A stretch of DNA of 64,000 bases from Pararobbsia alpina (GCF_902859895.1 NZ_CADIKM010000003.1:248001-312000); one strand, 5' to 3'. Counted from the first letter of the stretch, positions 46,128-55,743 are shown. Numbers and translations are program-made. The notes: a model not told the origin generated them from the letters alone.

Positions 46128-47171
46128 ATGAAAAGGCATCTTCGTTGTGCATTGCCGGCGGCCACGCTTGCCGCCGTGTGCTGGAGCGGCGTGGCCGCTG
46201 CGCAATCCAGCCTGACGCTGTATGGCGACGTCGACGCCTTTGTCGGCGCGAAAGCGGCGCTGGGCGGCAAGACGGCGTACGAGGAAGGCAATGGCGGCCT
46301 GACCGCCTCGTTCTGGGGAGTGAAGGGCTCAGAGGATCTCGGCAACGGTTACGCGGCAATCTTCAAGCTCGAAAGCTATTTCTCGGTGCAGAACGGAAGC
46401 TATGGACGTTATGCGGGCGACACGCTGTTTTCGCGCAACGCGTGGGTCGGCATTCAGGGGCCATGGGGGCAGGTCGTGCTCGGCCAGATCGGTCCCTTGT
46501 ACTGGAACTCGACGATCTGGTTCAATCCGTTCTTCAACTCATTTGTGTTCTCCCCCGCGGTGATCCATACGTATGCCGGGGTCAACGGTCAGGGTGTCGG
46601 CGGTGGTGGTGGCGAGTGGAGCAATGCGGTGACGTATTCGAGTGCACCCTATCGCGGCCTGCAACTCAACACGCAATATGCGTTCGGCAATGCGGCGGGC
46701 GAACCCGGACAGAACAAGTGGGCGGCCCAGGTCGTGTACCACGATGGCCCGCTGGCGGCCAACGTGGTCTACCAGCAGATCAAGTTCAACAACGTGGCGG
46801 GCGATCTGGCTGCCACGGTGCCGGGGCTCACCACGCAGTCGGCCACTCAAGCCGGCGTCACCTATGAAATCGGGCCGGTGAAGCTGTACGGGCAGTATCA
46901 ATACATAAAGAACTCGATCACGAGCGGCGACGTCCATGAGAACTTCGGCCAGCTTGGTACGGCGATCCAGGTCGGACCCGGTAAGATTCTCGCGTCGGAC
47001 GGGTTTTCGAAGAGCGGGGGTCAAGGCGATTTCATTCGTAATACGTTCTCCGTGGCTTATGATTATCCGCTGTCCAAGCGTACGGATGTCTATGGTGCCT
47101 TCCTCGTCGACCACGCGACGCACTATTCTTCGGGCGATACAATCGGTGCAGGCATTCGTACCGTGTTCTGA
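46128..47171 (+). CDS. Gram-negative porin (trimeric, Burkholderia type)
   Basis: 347 aa from ATG 46128; ATG 46089 would add 13 polar residues before the signal. Signal peptide MKRHLRCALPAATLAAVCWSG ending near AAA-QSSLTLYGDVDAF. The barrel ends with GAGIRTVF, the terminal-Phe assembly signal. At 327 mature residues it is shorter than the porin at 25688, mainly in external loops. Its place between a binding protein and a gamma-glutamyltransferase-like gene suggests it is a substrate-selective outer-membrane entry channel for this pathway. Confidence 0.93.
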   Translation: MKRHLRCALPAATLAAVCWSGVAAAQSSLTLYGDVDAFVGAKAALGGKTAYEEGNGGLTASFWGVKGSEDLGNGYAAIFKLESYFSVQNGSYGRYAGDTLFSRNAWVGIQGPWGQVVLGQIGPLYWNSTIWFNPFFNSFVFSPAVIHTYAGVNGQGVGGGGGEWSNAVTYSSAPYRGLQLNTQYAFGNAAGEPGQNKWAAQVVYHDGPLAANVVYQQIKFNNVAGDLAATVPGLTTQSATQAGVTYEIGPVKLYGQYQYIKNSITSGDVHENFGQLGTAIQVGPGKILASDGFSKSGGQGDFIRNTFSVAYDYPLSKRTDVYGAFLVDHATHYSSGDTIGAGIRTVF

Positions 47172-47214
47172 CGCCAAGTCAGACAAACTGAAAATCCTTG
47201 AAGAGCATGACTGA

Positions 47215-48834
47215 ATGAGCACTAGCAACCATCGATTCCTGAACCCGGTTCGCGGTCGCCGCGGCATGGCGGTCGCGCCACATGCGCTCGCCGCGCAAAG
47301 CGCGGTGGCGGCGCTGCGCGACGGCGCCAACGCGATGGAAGCCATGATCGCCGCAGCGGCGACCATCGCGGCCGTCTATCCTCATATGAACGGCCTCGGT
47401 GGCGACAGTTTCTGGCTGGTGTCGCCGCCGGATGGTCCCGCGTTCGGTATTGATGCATGCGGTGCGGCAGCGGCTTCCGTTTCCGCTGCGGAGTATCGGG
47501 CGGCCGGCCACAAGTCGATTCCCTTTCGGGGTCCGCTCGCGGCGAACACCGTCGCCGGTACGGTCTCGGGCTGGGATACCGCCTATCGCATCTCGCGTGA
47601 GCATATGGGCGGCAAACTTCCGCTTTCCCGTCTGCTTGACGATGCCGTGTTCTATGCGCGCCACGGCATGCCGGTGACGCGAAGCCAGTCGTCCGCGACC
47701 GCGGCAAAACAGGCCGAGCTCGCGGGCGTTCCGGGCTTTGCGGAAACGTATCTGGCCGATGGTGCGGCGCCCGAAGCCGGCGCGCTGTTTCGCCAGCCGC
47801 GTCTTGCGCAGACCCTCGAGCAACTCGCGCGTGCGGGTCTCGACGATTTCTATCGCGGCGACCTGGCAACGCGCATCGCCGCCGACCTGCGTGCGGCCGG
47901 TAGCCCCGTTAGCAGTGCCGATCTCGCCGCGCATCGTGCGCTCGTCGTCGAACCGCTCGCGCTCAAGCATTCGCTCGGCACGGTCTACAACATGCCGCCC
48001 CCGACGCAGGGCCTGGTTTCGCTGTTGATCCTCGGCCAGCTCGATCGCCTGCTCAAGCCAGGCATGGATCCCTTGGGCGCCGATTTCATTCACGCCTGCG
48101 TCGAATCAACCAAGCAGGCGTTCGCCATTCGCGACCGGGTCGTCACCGATCCGGCCTATATCAAGGACGATATCCAGGAGTGGCTGGCACCTGGACGGCT
48201 CGATGAACTCGCTGCCGGGGTTTCCCCGTCGCGGGCACAGCCATGGGGCCTGGGCAAAGGACCTGCCGACACCGTCTGGATGGGCGTGGTCGATCGCAAC
48301 GGCTGCGCGGTCAGCTTTATCCAAAGCCTGTATCACGAGTTCGGCAGCGGCATTGTATTGGGCGAGACAGGGATCAACTGGCAGAACCGCGGTTGCAGCT
48401 TCTCGCTCGACGAGCGGGCACTGAACCCGCTCATGCCGGGGCGCAGGCCGTTTCATACGCTCAATCCGCCGGTCGCGCGCTTCGCGGACGGCCGGGCGCT
48501 GGTGTACGGCAATATGGGCGGTGACGGACAGCCGCAATCACAGAGTGCTGTATTCAGCCGGATCGCCCGTTTCGGGATGAATCCCCAGGCCGCGATCGAC
48601 GCACCGCGCTGGCTGCTCGGACGAACGTGGGGCAATGCATCGGACTCGCTGAAACTCGAAGACCGGTTCGCACCGGACGTGATCGAGACGCTGCGTGCAC
48701 GAGGCCATGACGTCGAGTTGTTCCCTGCCTACGACGAGGCCATGGGGCACGCGGGCGCCATTCTCGTCGCAGCCGACGGCAGTCTCGAAGGCGGCTTCGA
48801 TCCACGCAGCGACGGGGGTGTCGCCGCCTGGTGA
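47215..48834 (+). CDS. Gamma-glutamyltransferase-family protein, probably cytoplasmic
   Basis: 539 aa Ntn-hydrolase of the GGT family, which is self-cleaved before a Thr nucleophile. The cleavage Thr is expected in GPADTVWMGVVDRNGCAVS, aligned with the Thr-containing strand of E. coli GGT, and the later GSGIVLGETGINWQNRG and MGGDGQPQSQSAVFSRI match the substrate-binding small-subunit motifs. The N-terminus (MSTSNHRFLNPVRGRRG) has no signal peptide, unlike periplasmic GGT. Members hydrolyse gamma-glutamyl amides or act as acylases. Here it is the last gene of the cluster and convergent with an AraC regulator. Its true amide substrate is unknown. Confidence 0.9.
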   Translation: MSTSNHRFLNPVRGRRGMAVAPHALAAQSAVAALRDGANAMEAMIAAAATIAAVYPHMNGLGGDSFWLVSPPDGPAFGIDACGAAAASVSAAEYRAAGHKSIPFRGPLAANTVAGTVSGWDTAYRISREHMGGKLPLSRLLDDAVFYARHGMPVTRSQSSATAAKQAELAGVPGFAETYLADGAAPEAGALFRQPRLAQTLEQLARAGLDDFYRGDLATRIAADLRAAGSPVSSADLAAHRALVVEPLALKHSLGTVYNMPPPTQGLVSLLILGQLDRLLKPGMDPLGADFIHACVESTKQAFAIRDRVVTDPAYIKDDIQEWLAPGRLDELAAGVSPSRAQPWGLGKGPADTVWMGVVDRNGCAVSFIQSLYHEFGSGIVLGETGINWQNRGCSFSLDERALNPLMPGRRPFHTLNPPVARFADGRALVYGNMGGDGQPQSQSAVFSRIARFGMNPQAAIDAPRWLLGRTWGNASDSLKLEDRFAPDVIETLRARGHDVELFPAYDEAMGHAGAILVAADGSLEGGFDPRSDGGVAAW

Positions 48835-48877
48835 GCATGGCCGGATCGCTTCTGGCGTGCGATGCAATGGGTACGCG

Positions 48878-49915
48878 TCACCGGTGCAAGGCGGGGCGCG
48901 TGTCCTGACCTGCCCGGGGCCCATCGAGTCTTCTCGCGCGAAAGTCGATCGGCGACATGTCGTAAGCACGGCGAAAGGCGTGGTTGAAATCCGATGCGCT
49001 CTTGAAGCCGAGGCCGAAAGCGATTTCGACCACCGCCCTGTGCGGAAATTTGACAAGTTCGTCGGCTGCCTCGCGCAGCCGGCGGTTGCGAATATAGGTA
49101 GCCAGACCGCCTTCGTGCTCGAACAGGCGGTACAGCGTCGGACGGGACAGTTGCGATGCCTTGAGCACGCTGTCGGGAGAGAGTTCCGGCTGGTGCAGGT
49201 TCTCCTGGATATAGCGCCTCGCCGTGCCGAACATGGCCGCGCGCGCGGCGGCGCGCGCGTTGCCGCTCAGGCGCGTCTCTTTACCAAACGCTGCGGCGAT
49301 CAGGCAGGCGCAGGTCTTTAACGCATCGTACCCTTCCTTCGCGCTCAGGCTCGGCAGGTCCCGGCTCAGGGCAGCGAGGTGAGCGGGGATCATGCGCGAA
49401 AGCGGCGAGTTGTATTCGATGACGCGGCCATGTATCGCCTCCCCATCCGGAACGACGGATTCCACGATCGCGCGCGGCAGGAACAAGGCCATGACCCGGC
49501 ATGCGGGGCGTTCCATGGACATCGGCTGATTCAAATCCAGCGCGAGGATGCCCGGCATCGCTTGAACGGATTTCCGTTGAGGGTACAAGCCGGTCCGAGT
49601 CTCGATTGTTCCTTCCAGCACGATGTGAAAGACATAGTCGCGTACCGTGTCGGTGGAAATCCGGGCCACCGAGCGGCTCTGCCGCAGGGGATCGGTGTGG
49701 CAGTCCAGAAACCGCAGGTCCTTGATCGAGTAGCTGTCTATCGCGCCGCGAAAGCCATTGGCCATTTGCGCGCGCGAGACCGGCATGTCCACGATATGGC
49801 TGACGCGTTCCCGCATGGCGAGCGCTTGCCGGTGCAATGGTTCGTGGTACGTGTTGAAGTGTTGGCGAACGGGAGCCGTGGGGAGCGAGTCGCCGTTCAA
49901 GAGGGTGGTTGTCAT
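48878..49915 (-). CDS. AraC-family transcriptional regulator with AraC-binding-like domain
   Basis: 345 aa. The N-terminal sensor region (AraC_binding_2-like) includes DLRFLDCHTDPLRQSRSVAR and YVFHIVLEGTIETRTG; the C-terminal DNA-binding domain has FGTARRYIQENLHQPELSPD, SVLKASQLSRPTLYRLFEHE and VEIAFGLGFKSASDFNHAFRRAY. This is the NahR-independent, FeaR/XylS-like type that commonly controls aromatic or amine catabolism. It converges on the GGT-like gene with 43 bases between stops and may be a second regulator of that cluster; divergently it faces the long leader of the T6SS operon. Confidence 0.9.
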   Translation of the reverse strand: MTTTLLNGDSLPTAPVRQHFNTYHEPLHRQALAMRERVSHIVDMPVSRAQMANGFRGAIDSYSIKDLRFLDCHTDPLRQSRSVARISTDTVRDYVFHIVLEGTIETRTGLYPQRKSVQAMPGILALDLNQPMSMERPACRVMALFLPRAIVESVVPDGEAIHGRVIEYNSPLSRMIPAHLAALSRDLPSLSAKEGYDALKTCACLIAAAFGKETRLSGNARAAARAAMFGTARRYIQENLHQPELSPDSVLKASQLSRPTLYRLFEHEGGLATYIRNRRLREAADELVKFPHRAVVEIAFGLGFKSASDFNHAFRRAYDMSPIDFRARRLDGPRAGQDTRPALHR

Positions 49916-50830
49916 GGGTTTTTCTTGTTGTCCCAGTCCGATAGTGTCGCAAAAAATCCGGGCTTGTCCCAGTTTCTTTAATAAAACGATTGGAGGATGA
50001 CAAAAATTCCTTGAAATTTGAGACGCACGATCAATTCCGTCACAATAAATCGCCTAAACTCGCGTCGTCGGTGTATCGGGGGATTGCGCCGACCTTGCCA
50101 CGGGGTTTGGCTGCGAGTATCAGGATTGCGTCTCTGTGATCTTTTCTTTTCCGCGTTGCGCCTTGGCACGACCTTCGTGCTTTATCGTTTCCCTATATGC
50201 CCATTGCCCCAGGCCGACACGGCCAGGTGAGCGGGTGCGCCTGTCATCGGCGCAATGGAAGCGATCTGCCGAACGTCTATTCCTCCGTATGTATATTGGA
50301 GATACCGTGCCGCATTCACCTGAGGTAGCGACCGTTCCGCCCGGACGATCGCGAACCATGGGGCTTTCCGGTCCCGCCCACGAACGACCCGCATAAGCCG
50401 ATTACCCGAACGGTTAAGCCTGTACGAAATACCTCTCGTATTCGGAAGCCGGGTGGGATGTTACCTGTCAGGAGAGTCAGGGTTACGGACGAAATTCTCC
50501 GCCAAAGCCGTTGGTTCGGGTCACACATGGGGCATCGACTTTATAAATAAACGGCTGTCATTCGAGTGGTCGAAATAAAAACGTCACGAATCGACGCGTC
50601 GTCGGGGATATGCGTCGATTATGTGACAAGTGCTGGCGGTGAGTCTCGGGATCAGAATCGGGTGGTGATGCCGCCCTGACTATCCTTGAGTGGCGCGGCG
50701 CTGCATGAGGGGCATGGCTTTTCGCCCTCCGTATTTCCTATCCCCACCGTTTGTCTGCCGTTCGCGATGAGCCATCGCGGACCAACGATTTTCTAAACGC
50801 ATTAACGCTTTCTTATTCGCGGAGAAGTCC
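49916..50830. other. Long leader region between the AraC gene and the T6SS operon
   Basis: About 915 bases without a convincing gene. Frames here are short or shadow-like. The first 130 bases are AT-rich and suit the AraC promoter. An interrupted inverted repeat at 50583-50627 is the most structured element, followed by GGAGA at 50820-50824 as the tssB ribosome-binding site. A TATAAA at 50542-50547 might be a -10 element, but no matching -35 was found. The T6SS promoter is presumably in the right half. Confidence 0.45.
50583..50627. promoter_or_regulatory. 45-bp inverted repeat upstream of the T6SS operon
   Basis: GTCAC, two bases, ATCGACGC, a 14-base centre, GCGTCGAT, three bases, GTGAC. 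The two paired blocks are perfect complements with a small internal loop. It lies about 200 bases before tssB and is either an operator for a dimeric regulator or an RNA hairpin in the leader. No T-run follows, so it is not a standard terminator. Confidence 0.6.
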
Positions 50831-51367
50831 ATGTCCAATAGTTTGCAGCAGTGGGTGGGACGCAATCGCCCCCCGCGCGTTCAGATCACCTATGACGTTG
50901 AACTCGGCGATGCGGTCGAGAAGCGCGAACTGCCGATGGTGGTGGGTCTGCTCGCCGACCTGTCAGGCCAGCCGGCCACACCGCTGCCCAAGCTCAAGGA
51001 ACGTCGTCTGGTTGAAGTCGATCGCGACAACTTTGACGAAATCATGAGCAACATCCGTCCGCGCCTCGACCTCTCGGTGCCGGACACGCTCAAGGGCGAA
51101 GGCAATCTGAAGGTGGAGCTGCATTTCGAGAAGTTCTCCGACTTCCATCCGGAAAGCCTGATCAGCCAGGTGCCGCGTCTCGCGAAGCTGCTCGAAGCAC
51201 GCCAGCAACTGCGCGACCTGCTGGCCAAGCTCGACGGCAACGACGAACTGGACTCGATGCTCGAACGCATCGTGCAGAACTCGGAAGAGCTGAAGAAGGT
51301 TCAGACGCAGGCGCATGAGGGCGACACGCCCGCAGCACCGGTGGCCGACGACGCCCCGGCCGCGTAA
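50831..51367 (+). CDS. tssB: Type VI secretion contractile sheath small subunit TssB (VipA)
   Basis: 178 aa. Forms with TssC the helical sheath that contracts to propel the Hcp tube. The family start SLQQWVGRNRPPRVQITYDVE, then KRELPMVVGLLADLSG and FDEIMSNIRPRLDLSVPDTL, and SDFHPESLISQVPRLAKLLEAR with LRDLLAKLDGNDELDSMLE are the hallmarks. The C-terminal 20 residues are an Ala/Asp-rich tail. A GGAGA ribosome-binding site precedes the ATG. It is the first gene of a plus-strand operon reaching the window's right edge. Confidence 0.97.
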   Translation: MSNSLQQWVGRNRPPRVQITYDVELGDAVEKRELPMVVGLLADLSGQPATPLPKLKERRLVEVDRDNFDEIMSNIRPRLDLSVPDTLKGEGNLKVELHFEKFSDFHPESLISQVPRLAKLLEARQQLRDLLAKLDGNDELDSMLERIVQNSEELKKVQTQAHEGDTPAAPVADDAPAA

Positions 51368-51417
51368 CCGAACATTCTCCGCGTCGCTGACGCAACGAAT
51401 TCCAAAGGAAGAACCAG

Positions 51418-52911
51418 ATGGAAGCCCAATCCGCATCTGATGCAGCGGTAGTCGAGACCACGACGAGCAGCGACTTGAGTCTGCTGGATCGCATCGTTCA
51501 GGAAGGCAATATGGCGGTCGAGCCTTCGCAAGGTCTCTACGCCAAGAAGCTGATCGGTCAGCTCGCATCGCAGATTCTCGACGAAGGCATGCGCACCAGC
51601 CCCGACAAGAGCGTGGTCGCGATGATCAACGAGCGCGTCGCCGAAATCGACACGCTGTTGAGCGACCAGTTGAACGCGATCATGCACGACTCCGCCTTCC
51701 AGGCGCTCGAAGGCTCGTGGACCGGCCTGCACGACATGGTGTACGGCACGGAGACCAGCACGCGCCTGAAGCTGCGTCTGCTCAACGTCACGAAGAAAGA
51801 GTTGTTGAAGGATCTCGAGTCCGCCGTCGATCACGACATGAGCGTGCTGTTCAAGAAGATCTATGAAGAAGAGTACGGCACGTTCGGCGGCTATCCGTAT
51901 TCGCTGCTGATCGGCGACTACTCGTTCGGCCGGCATCCGCAGGACATCGCCCTGCTCGAACGCATTTCCAAGGTTGCCGCCGCCGCGCACGCGCCGTTCA
52001 TCGCATCGGCCGCGCCCGCCCTGTTCGACATCAAGTCGTTCACCGAGCTGGGCGTCACGCGCGATCTGGCGAAGACCTTCGAGAGCGCCGAGCTGACTGC
52101 ATGGCGCAGCTTCCGCGAGTCGGAAGATTCGCGCTACGTGACCCTCGTTCTGCCGAGCTACGCGGCGCGCCTGCCGTATGGCGCGAAGACCAAGCCGGTC
52201 GAGAACTTCAACTTCGAAGAAGACGTCGACGGCACCGACCACGGCAAGTATCTGTGGGCGAACGCAGCCTACCAGCTCGGCCTGCGCATCACCGATGCCT
52301 ATGCCAAGTACAGCTGGTCGACCGCGATTCGCGGCGTCGAAGGCGGCGGCAGGGTGGATGGTCTCGCCGCGCACGCCTTCAAGACCGACGAAGGCGATGT
52401 CGTGCTCAAGTGCCCGACCGAAGTCACGATCACCGACCGCCGCGAGAAGGAACTCAGCGATCTCGGCTTTATCGCGCTGGTCAATTCAAAGGGTTCGAAC
52501 TTCGCGACCTTCTTCGGCGGCCAAACGGCCAACAAGCCCAAGGTCTACAACAAGGATGCGGCGAACGCGAATGCGCAACTGTCGGCCCGCCTGCCGTTCG
52601 TGCTCGCGGCCTCGCGTTTTGCGCACTACATCAAGGTGATGATGCGCGACAAGGTCGGCAGCTTCCAGACGCGCACCGACGTGGAAATGTATCTGAACAA
52701 CTGGATTGCGGACTATGTGCTGATCAACCCGGCAGCCTCGCAGGCGCAGAAAGCACGCTTTCCGCTCGGCGAAGCGCGGGTCGACGTCACCGAAGTACCG
52801 GGCAAGCCGGGCGCCTATCGCGCGACCTGCTTCCTGAAGCCGCACTTCCAGATGGAAGAGCTGACGGCTTCGATCCGCCTCGTCGCGGATCTGCCCGCAG
52901 CGGCAGCCTGA
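51418..52911 (+). CDS. tssC: Type VI secretion contractile sheath large subunit TssC (VipB)
   Basis: 497 aa, the usual length. Recognised by MVYGTETSTRLKLRLLNVTK, LLIGDYSFGRHPQDIALLER, the RFRESEDSRYVTLVLP-like middle and FAHYIKVMMRDKVGSFQ near the end, plus YLNNWIADYVLINP and KPGAYRATCFLKPHFQMEEL at the C-terminus. AAGGAAG precedes the ATG, and 50 bases separate it from tssB. It assembles with TssB into the sheath, which ClpV later disassembles. Confidence 0.98.
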   Translation: MEAQSASDAAVVETTTSSDLSLLDRIVQEGNMAVEPSQGLYAKKLIGQLASQILDEGMRTSPDKSVVAMINERVAEIDTLLSDQLNAIMHDSAFQALEGSWTGLHDMVYGTETSTRLKLRLLNVTKKELLKDLESAVDHDMSVLFKKIYEEEYGTFGGYPYSLLIGDYSFGRHPQDIALLERISKVAAAAHAPFIASAAPALFDIKSFTELGVTRDLAKTFESAELTAWRSFRESEDSRYVTLVLPSYAARLPYGAKTKPVENFNFEEDVDGTDHGKYLWANAAYQLGLRITDAYAKYSWSTAIRGVEGGGRVDGLAAHAFKTDEGDVVLKCPTEVTITDRREKELSDLGFIALVNSKGSNFATFFGGQTANKPKVYNKDAANANAQLSARLPFVLAASRFAHYIKVMMRDKVGSFQTRTDVEMYLNNWIADYVLINPAASQAQKARFPLGEARVDVTEVPGKPGAYRATCFLKPHFQMEELTASIRLVADLPAAAA

Positions 52912-52974
52912 TGCAGGGTGTGCGGCCACGGGCCGCACACCTGTCATTACCCCTAACACCTAACCGGCGCGGTC

Positions 52975-53469
52975 ATGGACACAATCATTCTGCAACTCGG
53001 CACCATCAAGGGCAATTCGACGATCAAGGGATTTGAAAACCAGATCATCCTGCAGTCATTCTCGCACGGCGTCATGTTGCCGATCGGCATGGATACGGCG
53101 AATACGGAACGGACGATGGGTCGTCCCAATTTCAGCGAATTCATGGTCAACAAAGCCACGGATCAATCGACGCCCGCCATGTATTCCGCCTGCGCGGCCG
53201 GCACCAAGCTCGGTACGGCGACGGTCTCCATCGGTCGTAACGAAGGCGGCGTGTTCATGCTGCAGATGAAATACGTGCTGACCAATGCGATGGTCGCGTC
53301 CATCAACACGAGCGGCGGTGGCGAGATGATGGACAGTGTATCGCTGCACTTCTCGGGGATCACGTCTGAATACACGCAGCAGAACGTCGATTCGACCAAG
53401 AAGGGCAGCGCGCCGTTCGGTTGGGACCTGTCGGTCAATGCCGCACTGGCTGTCGCCGCTTCTTCGTAG
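52975..53469 (+). CDS. hcp: Type VI secretion inner-tube protein Hcp (TssD)
   Basis: 164 aa forming hexameric rings that stack into the secreted tube. The family segments are ANTERTMGRPNFSEFMVNKA, SACAAGTKLGTATVSIGRN and SVSLHFSGITSEYTQQNVD. No effector domain is attached. It lies between tssC and tssE with 63 bases upstream, in the order common in Burkholderia and Bordetella-type clusters. The ribosome-binding site is weak by sequence. Confidence 0.96.
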   Translation: MDTIILQLGTIKGNSTIKGFENQIILQSFSHGVMLPIGMDTANTERTMGRPNFSEFMVNKATDQSTPAMYSACAAGTKLGTATVSIGRNEGGVFMLQMKYVLTNAMVASINTSGGGEMMDSVSLHFSGITSEYTQQNVDSTKKGSAPFGWDLSVNAALAVAASS

Positions 53470-53531
53470 AGATCGTCCGCCCGCCTCGCGGCGGGCGAGC
53501 GATCCACCCACGAACCCGAGTTCATTGCACC

Positions 53532-53987
53532 ATGCCCGCCAATGCAAACGGCTTTCCCATGCCTTTGTTCGATCGTCTCGACGCGAGCGGCGACGCATGG
53601 CTGCAGGGTGACGATGCGCTTCGGCAATCGGTCGAGCAGGAGCTCTCGCGCCTGCTCAACACGCGTTCGCATCTCACCTTCGAGGCGTTCGGCCTGAGCG
53701 AGGGCACGGTGATCGACTACGGCGTGCCTGATTTCTCGGAGCGTTCCTTGCGCTCCGACACCGATCGTGATGCCATCGCGGCGGCGATCCGGCACGCGAT
53801 CACGCTATTCGAGCCGCGCCTGTCGGGCGCGACCGTCAATTTCAAATTTGCTGCCGGCCCCGACAAGAATCCGATTCTGGTGATCGGCGGGAAGCTGAAC
53901 GCGAGCACGTCGGTCCGGCACGTCTTCTTCGAAATGGCGCCTGGCGGCCAGGGCGCCGCGGACCCGCGCTGGGCGGAGCAAGCCTGA
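53532..53987 (+). CDS. tssE: Type VI secretion baseplate subunit TssE
   Basis: 151 aa, gp25-like baseplate protein that nucleates sheath assembly. ATG 53532 is followed by FPMPLFDRLDASGDA; the gp25 fold is seen in EAFGLSEGTVIDYGVPDFS and SDTDRDAIAAAIRHAITLFE. A longer upstream frame lacks conservation. It is 62 bases after hcp and one base from tssF. Confidence 0.94.
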   Translation: MPANANGFPMPLFDRLDASGDAWLQGDDALRQSVEQELSRLLNTRSHLTFEAFGLSEGTVIDYGVPDFSERSLRSDTDRDAIAAAIRHAITLFEPRLSGATVNFKFAAGPDKNPILVIGGKLNASTSVRHVFFEMAPGGQGAADPRWAEQA

Positions 53988-53988
53988 T

Positions 53989-55743
53989 ATGCCGCCGGAC
54001 GATATCCTTCAATACTACGAGCGCGAACTCTCCTACCTGCGCACCCAGGGGGCGGACTTCGCGCAGCGCTATCCGAAAGTCGCTTCGCGGCTTGCACTGC
54101 ACGGCACCGAATCGCTCGATCCGCATACGGAGCGGCTGATCGAAGCCACGGCGTTTCTTGCCGCACGCGTGCATCGCGACCTCGACCAGGAGTTTCCGCA
54201 GATCGCGTCGGCTTTGCTCGCCAATGTGTGTCCGTCGCTCGTGCAGTCGATTCCGTCGATGACGATCGCGCAGTTCGATCTGGATCCCACGCAGGGCAAG
54301 GTGACCGCCGGGTTTCGCGTGCCTCGCCATACCGGGCTGAGCGTGCGTGCGGAAACAGGGGAGTCCTGCCGGTTTCGCACGGCATGGGACACCGTGCTCT
54401 GGCCGCTGAAGATCAGTCGCGCCGTGCTTGCCGAAGACGCGACCTTGCGTCTGACGCTCGAATGCGAGGAAGGCGCTGATTTCGGCGAACTCGAACTGTC
54501 GCAGTTGCGCATCCATCTCCAGGGAGACTGGATGGTGACGATGCCGCTCTATGAATTGCTCGTGTCGAGCGTCGCGGACGTCTCGGTGCGTCCTGAGGGC
54601 AAGCCGGCATTCATGTTGTCGCCGTCCGCCTGGCACGAAGTGGGCTATGCCGAGGAAGACGGCGTGCTGCCGCAACTGCCGCACGCCAATCCGGCCTATG
54701 GCCTGATGCAGGAATACTTCGCGTTTCCGCGCAAGTTTCATTTCTTCGACCTCACACTGCCCGCCGGCCGTCTCGGCTCGGGCCGCAGCTGCGAGGTCGT
54801 ATTGCATCTCGACCGTACGCCGCGCGGGCTCGGCATGCTCGGCGCGCAACACTTTCGCCTCGGCTGCACGCCGATCGTGAACCTGTTCTCGCAGACCAGC
54901 GAGCCGATCGTGATCGATCACCGCCACTACGAATACCGCCTGGTCGCCGATCAGCAGCGCGAGGCGACCACGGAGATTCATTCGATCACGTCGGTGGTCG
55001 CCTCCGATCCGTCAATGGACCGTTCGATGAACGTGCCCAGCTTTGCGGCGATCGACCATCTCGAAGCCAACGGCGCGACGACCTTCTGGTCTGCGCGCAG
55101 CGAACACAGCCTGCGCGGGAATGCGCCGGGCACGGATATGTATTTGAGCTTCGTCGATGCGAGCCACGCGACGAGCCGGCCCGCCGCGCCGATCGTCTAC
55201 GCGAACGTGCTCTGCACGAACCGCAGGCTTGCCGAGCAGGTGCAGGTCGGTGCGCGGATGCTGGTCGAGAAGGTCTCGCAGAATGTCCGGGTCAGGTGCC
55301 TCTATGAACCGACGATCCAGCGCAGCCCGCCGCTCGGCAGCGAAACATTGTGGCGGCTGGTGTCGCTGCTGACGCTCAATTACCACTCCCTCGTGAGTGG
55401 TGCGACGGGTCAGCGGCAGTTGCAGGAAATGTTGCGCCTGTTCGCCTCGGATGGTCCGCGCGAGCAGGACCAGATCCGCGGCATCAAGAGCATTCAGGCG
55501 CGCAATGTCACGGCGCATGTCGGTACCGATACGTGGCGCGGCTACTGCCGCGGCACTGAAGTCGAAGTCGAGTTTCACCCCGACGCGTTTGTCGGCGGTT
55601 CACCGTTGTTGATGGGCGCCGTGCTCGCGCGTTTCTTCGCGATGTATACGTCGGTCAATTCCTTTGTACGGCTGGTCGTGCGCCGCGGAGACGAGATATG
55701 GAAGCAATGGGAGCCGATGACCGGCTGCCAGCAGTTGCTTTGA
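53989..55743 (+). CDS. tssF: Type VI secretion baseplate subunit TssF
   Basis: 584 aa. With TssG it builds the baseplate wedge. Family motifs include DDILQYYERELSYLRTQGAD, FAQRYPKVASRLALHG, DPHTERLIEATAFLAARV and HRDLDQEFPQIASALLANV at the N-terminus, and RGTEVEVEFHPDAFVGGSPL with LARFFAMYTSVNSFVRLVV at the C-terminus. It starts one base after the tssE stop and overlaps tssG by 46 bases, a sign of translational coupling. Confidence 0.97.
   Translation: MPPDDILQYYERELSYLRTQGADFAQRYPKVASRLALHGTESLDPHTERLIEATAFLAARVHRDLDQEFPQIASALLANVCPSLVQSIPSMTIAQFDLDPTQGKVTAGFRVPRHTGLSVRAETGESCRFRTAWDTVLWPLKISRAVLAEDATLRLTLECEEGADFGELELSQLRIHLQGDWMVTMPLYELLVSSVADVSVRPEGKPAFMLSPSAWHEVGYAEEDGVLPQLPHANPAYGLMQEYFAFPRKFHFFDLTLPAGRLGSGRSCEVVLHLDRTPRGLGMLGAQHFRLGCTPIVNLFSQTSEPIVIDHRHYEYRLVADQQREATTEIHSITSVVASDPSMDRSMNVPSFAAIDHLEANGATTFWSARSEHSLRGNAPGTDMYLSFVDASHATSRPAAPIVYANVLCTNRRLAEQVQVGARMLVEKVSQNVRVRCLYEPTIQRSPPLGSETLWRLVSLLTLNYHSLVSGATGQRQLQEMLRLFASDGPREQDQIRGIKSIQARNVTAHVGTDTWRGYCRGTEVEVEFHPDAFVGGSPLLMGAVLARFFAMYTSVNSFVRLVVRRGDEIWKQWEPMTGCQQLL

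Noticed and set aside
50164-50185. Sigma-54 promoter for the T6SS operon
   Set aside because: TGGCACG is present, but the GC element is 14 rather than 12 bases from the GG element, and it lies more than 600 bases from tssB.
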